Positions 53,453-61,566 of a DNA stretch of 64,000 bases are shown piece after piece. The stretch is from Chryseobacterium lactis (GTDB lineage Bacteria; Bacteroidota; Bacteroidia; Flavobacteriales; Weeksellaceae): contig NZ_CP033924.1 in assembly GCF_003815875.1 (NCBI RefSeq), forward strand, positions 4,898,001 through 4,962,000, in the 5' to 3' direction. Each line of letters opens with the position of its first letter. Position 1 is the stretch's first letter. Under the pieces are notes generated by a model. The model was given only the letters and a program-made list of their open reading frames with translations, did not search any database and was not told where the DNA came from. Both the position numbers and the translations under genes were made by a program.

Positions 53453-53716
53453 TTATTTTGCTTTTTGAAGTAATCGCTTTTCAACTTGAAATCTTTCATT
53501 CAGCGCTTTCATCTGATCTCTTTTCATTTTCTTGGTAGCAAGCGGGTGATTCAAAATCAGTTTTTTTTCTGTGTTGTATTTTTTAGTCAGTTCCTGCATT
53601 TTAATATTCACCAATTCGTTTTTTGATGGATGTGGAGGAACGGGAGGATGTTTCTGCGCGTAAACATTCATTGATAAACCTAATAGCAATAATGTTGAAA
53701 TGAATAACTTTTTCAT
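53453..53716 (-). CDS. Small exported basic protein of unknown function
   Basis: An 87-residue protein starting at ATG 53716 (MKKLFISTLLLLGLSMNVYAQ is a complete signal peptide). An upstream ATG at 53749 would add 11 residues that spoil the signal, so I prefer the later start. The mature part is short, Pro-rich at first (HPPVPPHPSK), then strongly helical and Lys/Glu-rich. No domain recognised; periplasmic or secreted. Confidence 0.68.
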   Translation of the reverse strand: MKKLFISTLLLLGLSMNVYAQKHPPVPPHPSKNELVNIKMQELTKKYNTEKKLILNHPLATKKMKRDQMKALNERFQVEKRLLQKAK

Positions 53717-53884
53717 AATGTTTATATTTAAAAAAATTAATTCAAACAATTAATAAGTATTGATTAAATTAATTCAGGTTCATCGTTGAATCTACATATA
53801 TTGTACCAATATTTTTTGCTTCAAGTAAAAAGTACAAGTATGAACTATTTTTTATAATTTTATTTACCTTATTAATAAAGAATT

Positions 53885-54259
53885 ATGAAAAAAAATATGC
53901 TTACCCGAGATAAACTTTGGTTAAAAGAGCCTGAAGATCATGATTTCCCTGCAGCACAAGATTATCTGGAACTTCTTTTTGAGCCGGATCAAGCGAAAAA
54001 AATGGTAGAAAAACTAAAAAAGGCAACCACAATCACCAAAAAATCCAAAGACATTTTGAGAGCCAGCAAGCTCGCTTTGCTTCCGGAAACCAATATTCAT
54101 GTCAAAGAAAATCTGAAAAAAGTTGAAAAGAATAAAAAGCTCTCCCCCATTCTATTGGTAAGAGGGCAAAATGAATTGATTATTGCCGATGGGTATCACC
54201 GTTTATGCTGTAGTTATTATTTAACAGAAGATTTGGAAGTCCCTTGCAGATTAGTCTAA
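53885..54259 (+). CDS. Small protein with a ParB-like nuclease-type motif
   Basis: A 124-residue cytoplasmic protein. The second half, LSPILLVRGQNELIIADGYHRL (read in parts: LSPILLVRGQ, then IIADGYHRL at 99-107) followed by a helix and VPCRLV, has the shape of the ParB/sulfiredoxin fold (strand, ADG-H-R, helix). The first half is Lys-rich and helical. No HTH or partition partner is present, so it is not a chromosome-partition ParB. Its role is unknown. Confidence 0.65.
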   Translation: MKKNMLTRDKLWLKEPEDHDFPAAQDYLELLFEPDQAKKMVEKLKKATTITKKSKDILRASKLALLPETNIHVKENLKKVEKNKKLSPILLVRGQNELIIADGYHRLCCSYYLTEDLEVPCRLV

Positions 54260-54554
54260 AAACAAAACAACATCACCAATACATGAATTATTTCATGTTA
54301 TTGGAAATATATTAAAACCTAACCCAATACAGATAATATTTTTTCTAGTTTTGCAAAAAAATTAGAAAAGTAGACGCATAATAGCATTTTTGTGAAATTT
54401 TTTATTGCCGAAAAAAAGGAAATCAAAACCAATTAGCCGATAAAAAATCCAAAAAAAGGGATTTAAATTTAAAATTTTATTAAAGTTCTGTTTGGCAATA
54501 AAATTCAATGCTAATTTTTCTTAATTTTACTTAAAATCAATAAAAATAATTAAT
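54260..54554. other. Leader region with long-range inverted repeat
   Basis: 295 bases. An imperfect hairpin (54276-54304, arms around CATGAA/TTCATG) may end the ParB-like gene. TAGTTTTG at 54346-54353 fits a -7 element. A 10-base inverted repeat (TTTTATTGCC at 54400-54409 with GGCAATAAAA at 54494-54503) brackets an A-rich loop in the likely 5' leader of the next gene. Confidence 0.35.
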
Positions 54555-55436
54555 ATGAAAAAATGCATCTCGATTTTCTTACTATGGGGATTATCTTTAA
54601 ATGCACAAGTTGGTATTAACACCACAACCCCTAATAGTACATTAGCTGTGAACGGTTCTTTGGGAGCTAACTATAAGCAAGTTACAGCCAATACGTATAC
54701 GATTCTGGCTAATGATCATTATCTGACCTATAACGGAACGGGTGATGCTACATTTACACTGCCTGTCATTGGAACCGGAACCACAAGTTATACGGGAAGG
54801 ATTTATAAGATTAAAAATATATCGACTTCTGCTATTACACTTCAGGCATCGAGTGGTAATACTCTAAGAATTGACAATACACCGGTTACTTCTTTTGTCA
54901 TTCCATTGGGAGCCTATGCGGAAGTGGTCAACAATACGAATACCACCGGCGGAACATGGGATTTATCTTTTACTGTTCTTCCTAAACCCAGCAATGTAGA
55001 GATTTATGGTTCACAGCTATCTATTCCACCTCATGGAAACGGAACACCGGGAGTTGCAGACTGGACCAACCATACCACAACTTCATATGATACAGGATCG
55101 GGAACAGATCTTTGGTGGGTAATCAGTAAATCTTCGACTACCTACGCGCATACTGCAGCTTATTCTAATGCCAGTAGAATGATGATAGTATATGAATATC
55201 AGGGAGCTCCTTTCAATGTAACCAATATGTACCCTATTCTTACTGCAGGAAATAATTCCAGTTTCCCTGACGTATTTACCGCATCGTTTGTGAGTCTGGC
55301 CAACAACGGAACGGGAGGAAAAACAAGACTTACTGTATCCGTTTCAAGAATTGATTTTATAGGTGCCAATGGCTCTAATAACAGTAACTGGACCGGTACA
55401 TTTTTGCTAAATCTTCTTTTAGCCAGAAAATATTAA
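54555..55436 (+). CDS. Secreted beta-rich surface protein of unknown function
   Basis: A 293-residue protein with a signal peptide ending NAQ, followed by VGINTTTPNSTLAVNGSLG, a motif often seen at the start of tail-fibre-like or adhesin-like proteins in this group. The body is rich in Thr, Asn, Gly and Ser with short strands. No T9SS sorting domain is seen at the C-terminus. It is probably a surface or secreted structural protein. Confidence 0.72.
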   Translation: MKKCISIFLLWGLSLNAQVGINTTTPNSTLAVNGSLGANYKQVTANTYTILANDHYLTYNGTGDATFTLPVIGTGTTSYTGRIYKIKNISTSAITLQASSGNTLRIDNTPVTSFVIPLGAYAEVVNNTNTTGGTWDLSFTVLPKPSNVEIYGSQLSIPPHGNGTPGVADWTNHTTTSYDTGSGTDLWWVISKSSTTYAHTAAYSNASRMMIVYEYQGAPFNVTNMYPILTAGNNSSFPDVFTASFVSLANNGTGGKTRLTVSVSRIDFIGANGSNNSNWTGTFLLNLLLARKY

Positions 55437-55458
55437 AAATTAAATATTATATCTTTCA

Positions 55459-55485
55459 AAGGGCAGGACTTCGTTCTGCTTTTTT
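55459..55485. terminator. Terminator between surface protein and fucosidase genes
   Basis: GCAGGA pairs with TTCTGC around CTTCG, extended by an A-rich left side and a T-run on the right (about 55459-55485). It sits between convergent genes. Confidence 0.68.
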
Positions 55486-55496
55486 CACTTTTACAC

Positions 55497-56939
55497 CTAC
55501 TTTTTCATCTGAATTACGAGGGCATATTTTAATTTGGATCTTTCTTCCGGTAATTTAATTTCAATGTGACTTCCCGTTTTTTTCCATTGAATTTTTGAAG
55601 GAAGACCAAGAATCGTTAATGATTTTGGATTAAATGATTCAGGAACAGTAAAAGTAATGTTACCTGGTGCTTTATATTCAACTGTATCATTAAGATGAAA
55701 AACATTTACGGTATTCCCATCTTTACTTTGGGTGTAATAAAAATTCTCTTCATGGTAAGGAGCAATGACTCTCGTTGAAAAGACAGCAGATTGGTTTTTC
55801 TCCATCCAGCCGGAAATTTCCTTTAATCTTTCATAGACAATGGCATCGTAATCACCATTGGGTCCGGGAGCGATATTCATCAGATAGTTTCCGCCTCTTG
55901 AGATGATTTTCACCAATGTTTCAATGATTTTCTGGGGTGATTTATAGTGATCATCCGGAACATAAGAAAAAGAATCACCCATCGTAATACAGCTTTCCCA
56001 AGGAATTGACAGTGCATGTTCAGGAATAGCCTGTTCCGGAGTAACGTAATTTTCCCATTTTCCGGAAACGGTACGGTCTACCACAATAATTCCCGGTTGA
56101 TTTTTGCGGGCCATGTTCCCTATCTTGTCCATGTCAACATCCTGCTCAACTTTAATCGTTCGTTGCCATTCTACCTTGGGATCGATTGTGCGAAAAGGTC
56201 TTACCCATCCTCCATCTAGCCAAAGGATATCAATTTTGCCATATCCAGAGGTAATTTCATTGAGTTGGTTGAAGGTAAACTTTTTAAAATTTTCCCATCT
56301 CCCGGGATATTTTTTAGGATCATAATTCACATTTCTGTCTTTTGGCGGGAAATACGGCCACCAATAATCATCGGAATGCCAGTCGGGTTTTGAAAAATAA
56401 GCTCCGATTTTAAATCCATCTTTCCTGAATGTATTAAAAATTTCTTTCGTTACATCAGCTTTAGGATTCTTTGAGAAAGGTGTTTTTGAAGAGGTAATTT
56501 TATAATCGGTTTGTTGTGAATCAAACATGGTAAAACCATCATGATGTTTTGTCGTAAAAACAACATACTTCATTCCTGCCTTCTTTGTTGCCTCTGCCCA
56601 TTTTGCAGGATCAAATTGTACAGGGTTAAAAGTAGTCTGAAGATTTTCATAATTCTTCACATATTCGTCATAAGATTTCCCATGTTCCGGGTTTCTCTGA
56701 GTCCAGGATTCATCTTCAGGACATAAACTCCAGCTCTCCACAATTCCCCACTGGCTGTATGTTCCCCAATGCATGAACAATCCGAACTTCAGATCCTGCC
56801 AATCTTCCAGATTCTGAAGAACAAGAGGGTCTGTAGGCTTCGAATATCCTTCAGACACATTGTGTGCCTGTGAAAACAATGCAGAACTCAACAGGATCGC
56901 AGAAAACAACAGGCTTTTTGTTTTTTTTATGACTGGCAT
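55497..56939 (-). CDS. GH29 alpha-L-fucosidase
   Basis: A 480-residue exported glycosidase of family GH29 that removes terminal alpha-L-fucose from glycans. A signal peptide (LLFSAILLSSALFSQAH) is followed by the (beta/alpha)8 barrel with KFGLFMHWGTYSQWG, the substrate-binding TTKHHDGF, and the nucleophile Asp242 in DILWLDGGW. A C-terminal beta-sandwich follows. It is a lone gene, not in a polysaccharide-utilisation locus in this window. Confidence 0.93.
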   Translation of the reverse strand: MPVIKKTKSLLFSAILLSSALFSQAHNVSEGYSKPTDPLVLQNLEDWQDLKFGLFMHWGTYSQWGIVESWSLCPEDESWTQRNPEHGKSYDEYVKNYENLQTTFNPVQFDPAKWAEATKKAGMKYVVFTTKHHDGFTMFDSQQTDYKITSSKTPFSKNPKADVTKEIFNTFRKDGFKIGAYFSKPDWHSDDYWWPYFPPKDRNVNYDPKKYPGRWENFKKFTFNQLNEITSGYGKIDILWLDGGWVRPFRTIDPKVEWQRTIKVEQDVDMDKIGNMARKNQPGIIVVDRTVSGKWENYVTPEQAIPEHALSIPWESCITMGDSFSYVPDDHYKSPQKIIETLVKIISRGGNYLMNIAPGPNGDYDAIVYERLKEISGWMEKNQSAVFSTRVIAPYHEENFYYTQSKDGNTVNVFHLNDTVEYKAPGNITFTVPESFNPKSLTILGLPSKIQWKKTGSHIEIKLPEERSKLKYALVIQMKK

Positions 56940-56989
56940 AGTGAACTAATTTTTCACTAATTTAATTATCCTTATTCAATTAACAAATA

Positions 56990-57889
56990 CTAGTTTTTCA
57001 ACAGGTTAAAAATTGTCGTATCAAAGTTTGAATAGGTAAATTGAAAACCGGTTTTTAACAGTTTTTCAGGAAAAACATTTCGACTTTTCAATAATAATTC
57101 AGTTTCTGTGTTCAAAAACAGGGACGCTATTTCAAGTTGCCAAACCGGAGCATTTAATCCGAATGGAATATTCATAAGTTTCCTTAGCTTTTTCATCATA
57201 AGTTCGTTGGATAAAGGTTCAGGAGCCGTTATATTGATAGCTCCCGCAATATCATCATGAGCAATGATCCAGTCTACGGCTCTGCAGAAATCATCAATAT
57301 GAATCCAGCTTACCATTTGATTTCCCCGCCCTTGTTTTCCTCCCAGACCCAATTTAGTGATCATTTTTAATTTTGGAAATGCTCCTCCGTTATTCCCCAG
57401 AACAATGGAAGTTCTAAGGGCTACTTTTCTTATTCCTTCATTTTTAACGTTAAAAAATTCTTTTTCCCAATTCTTACATATATTCATTGAAAAATCATCC
57501 CCGATCACGCCATCTTCTTCTGTATTTAAATGTTTTTCAGAATGCACATAAATCGTTGCTGAGCTGGCATTCAACCAGATTTTTGGTTTTTCAGAACAGT
57601 GATCAACAGCTTCCTGTAATATGCGGGTACTATCAATTCTTGAAGAATAGATCTCCTGTTTGTTTTTCTCATGGTAGCGGCAATCCACTGATTTTCCGGT
57701 AAGGTTTATCAACACATCTGCATTTTCAAGAATGCTCTTCCAATCCCCTATTGTTTTTGCGTCCCAATAGACTTCATTTTCGCGTTTGGGTTGACGGGTA
57801 AGGATATACACCTGATTTCCTCTTTGGGTAAAATATTGTTCCAGATTTTCACCGAGAAATCCGGTGCCACCGGCTATAATTATTTTCAT
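56990..57889 (-). CDS. TIGR01777-family epimerase (NAD-dependent SDR)
   Basis: A 299-residue extended-SDR protein with the N-terminal Rossmann motif IAGGTGFLGENL, TGKSVDCRYHEKNKQEIYSSR, the serine of SSATIYVHS and the C-terminal DUF1731-like tail (FPEKLLKTGFQFTYSN) that defines TIGR01777 proteins. The true substrate of this family is not established. It is the last gene of the probable operon run by the MarR/GbsR-type regulator, 75 bases after the DUF2071 gene. Confidence 0.92.
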   Translation of the reverse strand: MKIIIAGGTGFLGENLEQYFTQRGNQVYILTRQPKRENEVYWDAKTIGDWKSILENADVLINLTGKSVDCRYHEKNKQEIYSSRIDSTRILQEAVDHCSEKPKIWLNASSATIYVHSEKHLNTEEDGVIGDDFSMNICKNWEKEFFNVKNEGIRKVALRTSIVLGNNGGAFPKLKMITKLGLGGKQGRGNQMVSWIHIDDFCRAVDWIIAHDDIAGAINITAPEPLSNELMMKKLRKLMNIPFGLNAPVWQLEIASLFLNTETELLLKSRNVFPEKLLKTGFQFTYSNFDTTIFNLLKN

Positions 57890-57964
57890 TATTTATGATT
57901 TAAAGTTATGTTGTAAGTGAATGGGATGCGGGTTTCGAAAGGATCGGATGATGTTGTGTTTCTC

Positions 57965-58669
57965 TCAGGCCAGTATTTTCTTTGTTTTCACTTCAATTTC
58001 AGAGCCTTCTGCCAGCATTACTGAAATAGGTTTCTGATGGTTCAGGTCATCAAATTCGTGCCCGTAGATTTTATTAAAATCAATATCCAGGTGGTAGTCT
58101 TTCACCAGATAATGATCCCATTTCGGATGGCAAACTTCATATTCTGAAACACTGTTTTCTTTTTTCGTAAAGCCCCAGTAATGCTCGGTAATAAATTCAA
58201 ATTCTGAGTCAGCTTCCATTTTTTGCATTGTATTATCAGCGGTAATACGGATAGAATGCCAGCTTTTATCTTTCCAGGAATACTGGATAAGCAGCTCATC
58301 TTCTTTTTCATGAATCAGATTTCTCATAGGCATCGTATGATAATTTTCTTTATAAACGGAATTGGCTACAAAGCTTAAAGCAGGTTTAGGAACTATTTCT
58401 TTGATAAAAACCACGCCTCTTTTCCAGATTCCGTTTTCTTTTTTCTTTACATAAAATCGCAGGTTGACTTCTTCAAAGTTACGGTGAAAAGGAATCGGCA
58501 TCCCTAAGAGTTTTGTATTTAAAAACATAAAACCTACTACACTTACATAGCATTTTCCTTTATAGAAATCCAGCTCGGTACCTTGTGGCAGGTATTTTAA
58601 TAATACCCCGGGATTTATTTCGTAATTGATGATGGCTAATTTTCGCCATTCGGCTTTTAAAAAAATCAT
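57965..58669 (-). CDS. DUF2071/YqjF-family protein
   Basis: A 234-residue protein of the acetoacetate-decarboxylase-like fold: MIFLKAEWRKLAIINYEINP, LLKYLPQGTELDFYKGKCYV and SVVGFMFLNTKLLGMPIPFH are typical of the DUF2071 family. No catalytic function is established. It sits in the operon between an SRPBCC protein and the TIGR01777 epimerase. Confidence 0.88.
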   Translation of the reverse strand: MIFLKAEWRKLAIINYEINPGVLLKYLPQGTELDFYKGKCYVSVVGFMFLNTKLLGMPIPFHRNFEEVNLRFYVKKKENGIWKRGVVFIKEIVPKPALSFVANSVYKENYHTMPMRNLIHEKEDELLIQYSWKDKSWHSIRITADNTMQKMEADSEFEFITEHYWGFTKKENSVSEYEVCHPKWDHYLVKDYHLDIDFNKIYGHEFDDLNHQKPISVMLAEGSEIEVKTKKILA

Positions 58670-58722
58670 GATGGGTGTTTTTTATATTTTGATGGATATT
58701 TTTTTGACAATTTGATAGAATT

Positions 58723-59211
58723 TCATTCTATTCTGGAATAAGTCGCCCCTTTGGGGCTCCTTAATGATTCAGCGGTAGTTTTTATTAATTCGTTTCTTTC
58801 CAGGAGAAAGTTTTTCAGGTATTGTTTAAGAAAAAATCTGTTGAAAAGGTTACCTAATATGCCTAATGGGGATTCAAATTCGAAGATGTCGGTCATCAGT
58901 GTTTTTCCTTCTGTTTCTTTAAAAATATGCTGATGGTGAAGGGATTTAAAAGCTCCCTTCTGCATTACATCGGTAAACTGCAAAGGTTTTTCCATGCTGA
59001 TAATTTTGGTGGTCAGGTTTTGATAGATTCCCAGATGTTTTGCTCTCCAGGTCACTGTTTCATTTTCTTCGATCAATCCGGATGTACGTCCTGCAATGGC
59101 TCTTTCATTACTTCTTGCTGTTGATTTTTGGTGCAGGTCAATATTCCTTGCCAAATCAAAGACTGTATCAATATCGGCATCAATTAAAGTTTCCAGGTAA
59201 ATTGTTGACAT
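58723..59211 (-). CDS. SRPBCC/START-like ligand-binding protein
   Basis: A 162-residue member of the polyketide-cyclase/START superfamily: MSTIYLETLIDADIDTVFDL starts the fold, then the E-N-E-T-V-T-W-RAKHLG strand and FKSLHHQHIF, ending in a long helix. It binds a hydrophobic ligand in a cavity; no enzymatic role is certain. SRPBCC and TIGR01777 genes are commonly neighbours, in line with a joint pathway. It begins 17 bases after the DCC-type gene. Confidence 0.87.
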   Translation of the reverse strand: MSTIYLETLIDADIDTVFDLARNIDLHQKSTARSNERAIAGRTSGLIEENETVTWRAKHLGIYQNLTTKIISMEKPLQFTDVMQKGAFKSLHHQHIFKETEGKTLMTDIFEFESPLGILGNLFNRFFLKQYLKNFLLERNELIKTTAESLRSPKGATYSRIE

Positions 59212-59228
59212 CTTAAAAAGGTTTTAAT

Positions 59229-60041
59229 TTAAATTGATAGGAGTATAATCAGCATCAATGCGGTCATTCGAAACAGTATCCATGAAAAGGTTGGCCAATA
59301 GCTTAATTTCAAAATTTTACATCTTCTCATATGTTCCAGTAACATGATCAGAACGACCGCTCCGAAATAAATGAAATAGAAGACACCTGTAAAATTTGTC
59401 AATAGAGCCGGGATCAAAAGTAATGTTCCTATTAATGAAACGGTCATCATATTTCCAAGATAATCCCAGATTTTGTCTTTCAAATACATTCTCAGAAATA
59501 GGGTCTGCCATAAGAGCTGACCAAGGCACACAGCCAATTCTCTTCCAAAATTATGACTGAGTCCTATATTTAATTTTGCTGAAAACAGGCTTAAAATATA
59601 AGCTGAAAAAATAACTACAAAGGCGATGTATGCAAGTCTGTATTTCAGATTGAAGTCAGGAACACAGGATTCTTCCGTATGGTCTTTCGATGAGGGAATA
59701 ATCTGCTTTCGGTTGTAAGAAACAAAAGAATATAGTTTTTTAAAAAACCAGTACAAAGGTTGAGTTCCCGCTATCTTTTCTAATAATGGGAAGGAGTTTC
59801 CAATGATCAGAAGCAGGCTATCAAGGCCATATATTACTTTGTTGGTATTATAATCAACTAAGGCAATTTCATTTTTTGCCCGGTTAAAATCGACCAATTC
59901 TTTAGTCTTTACCGATATTTCCGTAAATGCTTCTCTTCCCTTTTCATCAAGCATCCCGCTTTGGATAAAGCCTTTGGAATAGATGTTACACATGGGACAT
60001 TCGTTGTCATAGATTAGGGTGTGGTTTTTTAAAGCTTTCAT
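59229..60041 (-). CDS. DCC-family (DUF393) thiol-disulfide protein with membrane helices
   Basis: A 270-residue protein. The N-terminus has LIYDNECPMCNIYSKG, the DxxCxxC motif of the DCC family (Cys15, Cys18), in a thioredoxin-like domain of about 115 residues. The rest has four to five hydrophobic helices. The family is a proposed thiol-disulfide oxidoreductase. The fused membrane part suggests a membrane-bound redox role. It is the third gene of the proposed regulon. Confidence 0.85.
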   Translation of the reverse strand: MKALKNHTLIYDNECPMCNIYSKGFIQSGMLDEKGREAFTEISVKTKELVDFNRAKNEIALVDYNTNKVIYGLDSLLLIIGNSFPLLEKIAGTQPLYWFFKKLYSFVSYNRKQIIPSSKDHTEESCVPDFNLKYRLAYIAFVVIFSAYILSLFSAKLNIGLSHNFGRELAVCLGQLLWQTLFLRMYLKDKIWDYLGNMMTVSLIGTLLLIPALLTNFTGVFYFIYFGAVVLIMLLEHMRRCKILKLSYWPTFSWILFRMTALMLIILLSI

Positions 60042-60120
60042 ACTTTCTGATTTTTAAAGATTAAGAAAGTCTCCTCTGGTTCTTTTGTTTTGTGATCTGA
60101 AAGTCAAATACATCCAGATC

Positions 60121-60522
60121 TTAAATATTAAGGTTTTCATATCTGATCTTTATATCTTTGTTTAATGCATGTTTGCGGCCTTTCAAGAACAAGAGCAGGT
60201 TCAAAAGCATCATCAGACCGAGGTATATAGAGAAGCCTCCGATTTTTGTGCTTAGAGCTACTACAAGTCTTTCCAGGGTTTCAATCCGATCAAATTCGAT
60301 AATACAAAGCGCAAAACCAATATTTAAAAGGTAAAAGCCAATTTTAAACAAAGAGTTTGTTGCCAAAGCAATATCTTCTTTTTGATGAAAAATATCAATC
60401 ATAAAAGTTTTTGAATTTTTAAATAAAAACTGTGAAACCAAGATCGTAAGGGCAATCACGATCGGTAAGTAAATCATGTACGCTGAGAAATTGTACGTGG
60501 CAGTTAAAACTGTAGTTGTCAT
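60121..60522 (-). CDS. Small membrane protein (regulon gene 2)
   Basis: A 133-residue protein with about three to four hydrophobic helices (IYLPIVIALTILVSQFLF, KIGFYLLNIGFALCIIEF, GGFSIYLGLMMLLNLLLF) and a basic tail. It resembles its upstream neighbour in size and topology (both have a ...LLN(I/L)G(F/Y)... helix), so the pair may be paralogues forming a complex. No known family was recognised. Confidence 0.75.
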   Translation of the reverse strand: MTTTVLTATYNFSAYMIYLPIVIALTILVSQFLFKNSKTFMIDIFHQKEDIALATNSLFKIGFYLLNIGFALCIIEFDRIETLERLVVALSTKIGGFSIYLGLMMLLNLLLFLKGRKHALNKDIKIRYENLNI

Positions 60523-60529
60523 GATAGTA

Positions 60530-60874
60530 TTATTTTAAAGTTAGTTTTTTCCTTAAAAAATAAAGGGTAAAAATATTCACATAATGTAATAGGCAAAGGA
60601 TGATAACAATACCCCCGATACGAATGGCAGTGGTGATCACTGTTTCTTCTATTGTACTGATCTTTTCCCAAAATGTGAGGCTTAGTGCGATGTACCCTAA
60701 GTTGAGCAGATAGTAACATCCCAATAATATTCTGTTAATTGTCAGACAAAGACCTTCGTCATGAAGCAGATATTTCAGATACGCTTTTCCAGCTCTATAG
60801 CACCTTCTACCCACATCTACTGTAATGTATGAGCTGATCGCAAGAAAAATTATATATGAAATAATATTGAACAT
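60530..60874 (-). CDS. Small membrane protein (regulon gene 1)
   Basis: A 114-residue protein with about three hydrophobic helices (IISYIIFLAISSYITV, GCYYLLNLGYIALSLTFW, IRIGGIVIILCLLHYVNIF) and a basic tail. It is the first gene after the regulator, and a copy of the regulator's putative operator lies directly before its ATG, overlapping the promoter region. It is 7 bases from the next gene. No known family was recognised. Confidence 0.75.
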   Translation of the reverse strand: MFNIISYIIFLAISSYITVDVGRRCYRAGKAYLKYLLHDEGLCLTINRILLGCYYLLNLGYIALSLTFWEKISTIEETVITTAIRIGGIVIILCLLHYVNIFTLYFLRKKLTLK

Positions 60875-60888
60875 TTTAAAAATATTAT

Positions 60889-60908
60889 ATTTTCAATAAT
60901 TTTTGAAA
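60889..60908 (-). promoter_or_regulatory. Operator copy before the membrane-protein operon
   Basis: The 20 bases ATTTTCAATAATTTTTGAAA are identical to those at 61497-61516 in front of the regulator gene. They form the inverted repeat TTTCAA-N6-TTGAAA. The copy lies 15-34 bases before the ATG of the first operon gene, where a repressor would block transcription. Confidence 0.6.
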
Positions 60909-60944
60909 GTTTATTTGAAAGAAAAAAGGATTTTCATCCTCTTT

Positions 60945-61448
60945 CTATTTTAATAAATTGGTTATTTTCCCTACCAGCCAATGATCATCACTTTTTATAG
61001 CCAGATCCATAATGTTATTGATTTTCCCGGTTACAGAACTGAAATCATTCATCAGTTTGATAAATTCCTGTGCTTCGTCTGAATCCTTATCTTCAATATT
61101 TTTAAGCTCTTCTAAAAATGAAATTACCGGCTCAATTTCTCTCTTTCTACGTTCTTTGGTAATTTGTTTAAACAGATACCAGACATCTTTTTCTGCCACA
61201 AAATATTCTTTCCGGTCTCCTTTTATAAATTCTTTTCTCACAATTCCCCAATCAATCAGAGCACGGAGGTTCATATTGGCATTTCCTCTTGAAATTTCCA
61301 GCTGCTCCATCACCTCATCGGTAGAAAGCGGCTTAACACTTGCCAAAAGCAAAGCATGTACCTGTGCCATGGTACGATTGATTCCCCAATTGGTCGCAAA
61401 TGTCCCCCAGGTTTGAATGTATTTTTCTTTGGCTTCTGAAAGTTGCAT
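60945..61448 (-). CDS. GbsR/MarR-type winged-helix transcriptional regulator
   Basis: A 167-residue winged-helix protein: AEKEKYIQTWGTFA-like start (read as KEKYIQTWGTFATNWGINRT), then the HTH LSTDEVMEQLEISRGNANMNLRALIDWGIV and the wing KGDRKEYFVAEKDVW, with a helical dimerisation tail. This is the GbsR-like subgroup of MarR regulators (PaaX/ArsR-like HTH). It very likely represses itself and the six genes downstream: a perfect inverted repeat sits on its own promoter and is repeated before the operon. Confidence 0.88.
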   Translation of the reverse strand: MQLSEAKEKYIQTWGTFATNWGINRTMAQVHALLLASVKPLSTDEVMEQLEISRGNANMNLRALIDWGIVRKEFIKGDRKEYFVAEKDVWYLFKQITKERRKREIEPVISFLEELKNIEDKDSDEAQEFIKLMNDFSSVTGKINNIMDLAIKSDDHWLVGKITNLLK

Positions 61449-61474
61449 TGTATCTGATTTTTGAATTTCTATTA

Positions 61475-61504
61475 CAAATGTAATTATATTTTTTGAATTT
61501 TCAA
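61475..61504 (-). promoter_or_regulatory. Promoter of the GbsR/MarR-type regulator gene
   Basis: On the minus strand TTG (61504-61502), a 19-base spacer and TACATTTG (61482-61475) are a full match to TTG-N(17-23)-TAnnTTTG. The start site would lie about 20 bases before the ATG at 61448. The TTG is inside the operator palindrome at 61496-61519. Confidence 0.68.
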
Positions 61505-61519
61505 TAATTTTTGAAAATT
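61496..61519 (-). promoter_or_regulatory. Perfect inverted-repeat operator of the regulator gene
   Basis: AATTTTCAA (61496-61504), a 6-base spacer, and TTGAAAATT (61511-61519) form a perfect 9-base inverted repeat overlapping the -33 element. A second palindrome ATTAC-AAAT-GTAAT (61471-61484) covers the -7 element. This arrangement is typical of autorepression. Confidence 0.65.
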
Positions 61520-61530
61520 AATTTTAAAAT

Positions 61531-61561
61531 AAAGCAGACATTCATTACGAATGCCTGCTTT
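61531..61561 (-). terminator. Terminator after the VWA lipoprotein gene
   Basis: AAAGCAGACATTC (61531-61543) pairs with GAATGCCTGCTTT (61549-61561), one mismatch. It lies just past the stop, and the minus-strand sequence beyond is AT-rich. Confidence 0.78.
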
Positions 61562-61566
61562 TATCA

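Noticed and set aside
53717..53749. Longer start for the small exported basic protein
   Set aside because: It would place hydrophobic residues before the n-region and spoil the signal peptide.
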